DNA of 7,382 nt from Betaproteobacteria bacterium (GTDB lineage Bacteria; Pseudomonadota; Gammaproteobacteria; Burkholderiales; Nitrosomonadaceae): NCBI GenBank assembly GCA_022601315.1, contig JAHZIU010000270.1:1-7382 (forward strand), written 5' to 3'. The notes beneath the pieces are model-generated. The model did not search any database. It was not told the DNA's origin and worked only from the letters and a program-made list of their open reading frames with translations. The position numbers and the translations under genes were made by a program. This document shows positions 5,428 through 7,382 of this stretch, in pieces. The stretch's first letter is position 1. Each line of letters starts with the position of its first letter.

Positions 5428-6183
5428 CTAAGAATTTGTTGATTTATTCATGCGCCAGTTTCTGATTGTATTGGCTAACCATGCCGGCTCATCAAGTGGA
5501 AGATCATGACCTGCAGTTTCATGCATTGCATGATCTGTGCGCCATAATTTTGCCAAATTTGCGCCACAACGATAATCAACCAGGCGATCAGTTTGGCTGG
5601 TTACTATCAATACCGGTTGTTGTGGTTTGGACGTAATGGAGAATCTTGCTGCGGCGCAGAGCTGATTTCTGGCGTTGTGAGTAGATACGGGGCATTCTTG
5701 TTGCCATTGTTTCCAGTTATCAAGTAATTTTTTGTCATGACGGTATTTATTTGAAGAAAGTGTCAGAATGTCTCGTTCTCTTTGTGGCGCTGAATGAAAC
5801 ATCATTTTTATGATTTGAGGATAAATTACCCAGCGTAATCGTTGGTAAAACGGAGAAATCGGTCGGACACTGGTATTGACTAAAACCGCGGACGCTATTT
5901 CTTCTGGATAGCGAGTCATCCAGTCAATTGCGATCATGCCACCCATGGAAAGCGCTACTAATTTGAGTTGATCGCGTACAGGTACCTGACTACGTAACGC
6001 ATCAGTCATACCTGCAATTGTTTTTGGGCTGGCTGCATTATGTAACTGCCCGTTACCGGGGATATCAGGTGTAAGAGTATTTACACCTGGAAACTGTTCT
6101 TCCAGTTCCTCAATAAATTTACCCCAATGTCTTGCTTCGCGAAACAATCCACGAATCAGTACGAATTGTTCATTACTTATCAT
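5428..6183 (-). CDS. Alpha/beta hydrolase
   Basis: Predicted cytosolic alpha/beta-fold hydrolase of 251 residues (esterase, thioesterase or peptidase-like; substrate unknown). I set the start at the ATG 6183-6181 because it overlaps the preceding stop as ATGA and gives the usual fold N-terminus (MISNEQFVLIRGLFREARHWG, with a GLFREARHW oxyanion-loop segment). The longer 271-residue reading adds 20 residues from inside the upstream gene. The nucleophile elbow is LVALSMGGMIAIDW with Ser79, an ALSMG variant of GxSxG. The acid is probably Asp199 (TSQTDRLVDYRCG) and the base His226 (ETAGHDLPLDEP). The lid region at about 105-185 is helical and Trp/Gln-rich (NWKQWQQECP). It is a pimeloyl-ester-carboxylesterase-like type by general appearance only. 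Overlap with the M14 enzyme implies coupled translation and possibly consecutive hydrolytic steps on one substrate. Confidence 0.87.
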   Translation of the reverse strand: MISNEQFVLIRGLFREARHWGKFIEELEEQFPGVNTLTPDIPGNGQLHNAASPKTIAGMTDALRSQVPVRDQLKLVALSMGGMIAIDWMTRYPEEIASAVLVNTSVRPISPFYQRLRWVIYPQIIKMMFHSAPQRERDILTLSSNKYRHDKKLLDNWKQWQQECPVSTHNARNQLCAAARFSITSKPQQPVLIVTSQTDRLVDYRCGANLAKLWRTDHAMHETAGHDLPLDEPAWLANTIRNWRMNKSTNS

Positions 6184-7205
6184 GGATACCAAAGTTCGTG
6201 TGCCAGCCGTTCTATTTCCGGTGTGTGACTCTTCTCGAGCCAATTCTCATGCGAGAAAGTAGCCTGTAATAAGAATTCCATGAGTATTAAATGGCCTCTT
6301 AGCACACGGTTGAGACGATGCGCCTTAATCGGATGATAAAGCCCCAATATTTTACGTAACTGTAGCGGATTTTTTCGAATCCAGCGCCAGGAACCTATTT
6401 CCAAAGTTAACGGCAAAAAAATATTGTCAATTGTTAATGATTCTAAATAGAGGAAATCCCATAAATCACCATGCACTAAATACTGTTGCGATTGTGGTTC
6501 AAAGAGATAATCCTGATGGGGATAAGTTTTCATGAAAAACTTGCGTAGGTAATAGACTTCTTTCAAGTGCTTAATAGGCTCAAGCCTACTTTTTGCGTAA
6601 GGAAACCAGATTTGATTGCGATAACCAAAACCAGAATGACAGTCCAATACCAAACTGAATGGAGCTGGTAAAACTTCTTTTGTAATAAAATCACAAAGTA
6701 CTTGTGCTTCAGGTTGCATTGCCTCGCCAAGCTTTCCTCGATACCACGGTAGTAATGATGAAATTCGATGTCCTCCGCCCAGAAAGATCGTCTTTTCATC
6801 ACTATCAATAGGTGCGTTACGCATCAGATCAACACCCTGACCATTCGCCCGAGTAAAATTCAGCATGCCTACAGGATTGATAAGTGGCAATACATTGATA
6901 CGCACCTGTTGTAAAATATCTATCAAGCTTTTATCCCAGTTTAAACGCTCGAGCAAACCCTTCAAAAAGGCAATCACAACCTGTGTGCCAATACGTTCCA
7001 AACCGTGGACGCCAGCAACATATGTAATACAAGGTACTTTCTCTGTACGGTTGCCAAGTGTTAGTGCATAAACTGGTAATAAACCATGTTTACAAGAGAC
7101 TTCGCAGAGTACTTTGGTATTTAGGTGCGTCTCATGATCCAGTTGAATAATTGTTTCTATCTGCTGTAATTCCGGTAACTCTTCCAGTATAGATTTGCTA
7201 TGCAT
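6180..7205 (-). CDS. M14-family zinc carboxypeptidase / deacylase-like protein
   Basis: Predicted zinc hydrolase of 341 residues in the M14 carboxypeptidase / succinylglutamate-desuccinylase-like superfamily. The metal site is complete: His67 and Glu70 (AGVHGLERIG, H-x2-E) and His190 (LVLDCHSGFG). Glu269 (LTLEIGSW) fits the catalytic base. The substrate-binding block LINPVGMLNFTRANGQGVDLMRN holds Arg129, equivalent to the carboxylate-binding Arg of carboxypeptidases. The Asn usually before it (NRN) is Met128, so binding of a free C-terminal carboxylate may differ. There is no signal peptide, so it is probably cytosolic. The ATG at 7205-7203 is the first plausible start, with a weak ribosome site. 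The stop overlaps the alpha/beta hydrolase start as ATGA, making a two-gene unit. The true substrate (peptide, N-acyl amino acid or other amide) cannot be told from sequence. Confidence 0.85.
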   Translation of the reverse strand: MHSKSILEELPELQQIETIIQLDHETHLNTKVLCEVSCKHGLLPVYALTLGNRTEKVPCITYVAGVHGLERIGTQVVIAFLKGLLERLNWDKSLIDILQQVRINVLPLINPVGMLNFTRANGQGVDLMRNAPIDSDEKTIFLGGGHRISSLLPWYRGKLGEAMQPEAQVLCDFITKEVLPAPFSLVLDCHSGFGYRNQIWFPYAKSRLEPIKHLKEVYYLRKFFMKTYPHQDYLFEPQSQQYLVHGDLWDFLYLESLTIDNIFLPLTLEIGSWRWIRKNPLQLRKILGLYHPIKAHRLNRVLRGHLILMEFLLQATFSHENWLEKSHTPEIERLAHELWYP

Positions 7206-7274
7206 TGTTTTAGTGATCTATTTTTTAATCAGTTGGGATACACAGTAAGCCATTAGATCTTATATAAAACTTAT

Positions 7275-7317
7275 ATTACAGCTGCATTACAGAAAGTTAA
7301 TATCCAGCCACTGTAAT
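7275..7317. repeat. Triple ATTACAG heptamer upstream of the M14/hydrolase genes
   Basis: ATTACAG occurs at 7275-7281 and 7286-7292, direct copies 11 nt apart (one helical turn), and inverted as CTGTAAT at 7311-7317. They lie 70-112 nt upstream of the M14 start, where a promoter or operator is expected. The spacing suits a protein dimer binding one DNA face. No regulator is identified, and short AT-rich words can recur by chance. Confidence 0.35.
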
Positions 7318-7382
7318 TTAAAAATTCTTTGGGTTTGTAGTCGGTGACGTATTCAACACAATGTAATAAATCTTTAAAGAAA

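Noticed and set aside
6184..6243. 20-residue N-terminal extension of the alpha/beta hydrolase
   Set aside because: It overlaps the conserved 3' end of the M14 gene. The ATG in the ATGA overlap gives the normal fold start.

Overview
The window reads as chromosomal DNA of a Gram-negative proteobacterium with moderately low GC, roughly 40% by eye. The evidence is an outer-membrane-type lipoprotein signal (LSSC), a membrane-anchored zinc-finger anti-sigma factor, and a bifunctional ornithine-lipid-synthase-like enzyme. The style of several proteins recalls Nitrosomonas-like betaproteobacteria. That is an impression from memory, not a demonstrated assignment. I found no rRNA, tRNA, CRISPR array, transposase or phage gene.

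Left block (1-2865, all on the minus strand). This is a compact four-gene run read right to left. It encodes an ECF-type RNA polymerase sigma factor (2281-2865), a ZAS-type zinc-finger anti-sigma factor with one membrane segment (1559-2266), a subtilisin-family (S8) lipoprotein protease (358-1554) and a PrxQ/BCP-like peroxiredoxin cut by the window edge (1-333). Gaps are 14, 4 and 24 nt, so one operon is likely. The order suggests an envelope or redox signalling module. The periplasmic part of the anti-sigma factor and the propeptide of the protease appear to share a beta-alpha-beta-beta-alpha-beta layout, which makes a direct protease/anti-sigma interaction plausible.

Middle (2866-3532). This is an intergenic region with several inverted repeats, including a 30-bp near-perfect palindrome (3056-3085) whose two arms each carry an outward-pointing GAACC. 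On the plus strand there is one short gene (3241-3405) with an excellent Shine-Dalgarno and a signal peptide. It stops about 23 residues after the predicted cleavage site and looks like the amputated N-terminus of a larger secreted protein.

Right-centre (3533-5289, minus). An OlsF-like gene combines an N-terminal PlsC-like acyltransferase with a C-terminal OlsB-like GNAT acyltransferase. It is split by a frame change exactly at a run of ten A's. The last 72 residues, which carry a recognisable conserved family C-terminus, lie in the -1 frame. This is a sequencing error, a fresh mutation, or programmed slippage.

Right (5428-7205, minus). A zinc-dependent M14-type carboxypeptidase/deacylase-like protein and an alpha/beta hydrolase overlap by ATGA and are probably co-translated. 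A repeated heptamer (ATTACAG) lies upstream of the M14 gene. Nothing further was recognised from there to the right edge.
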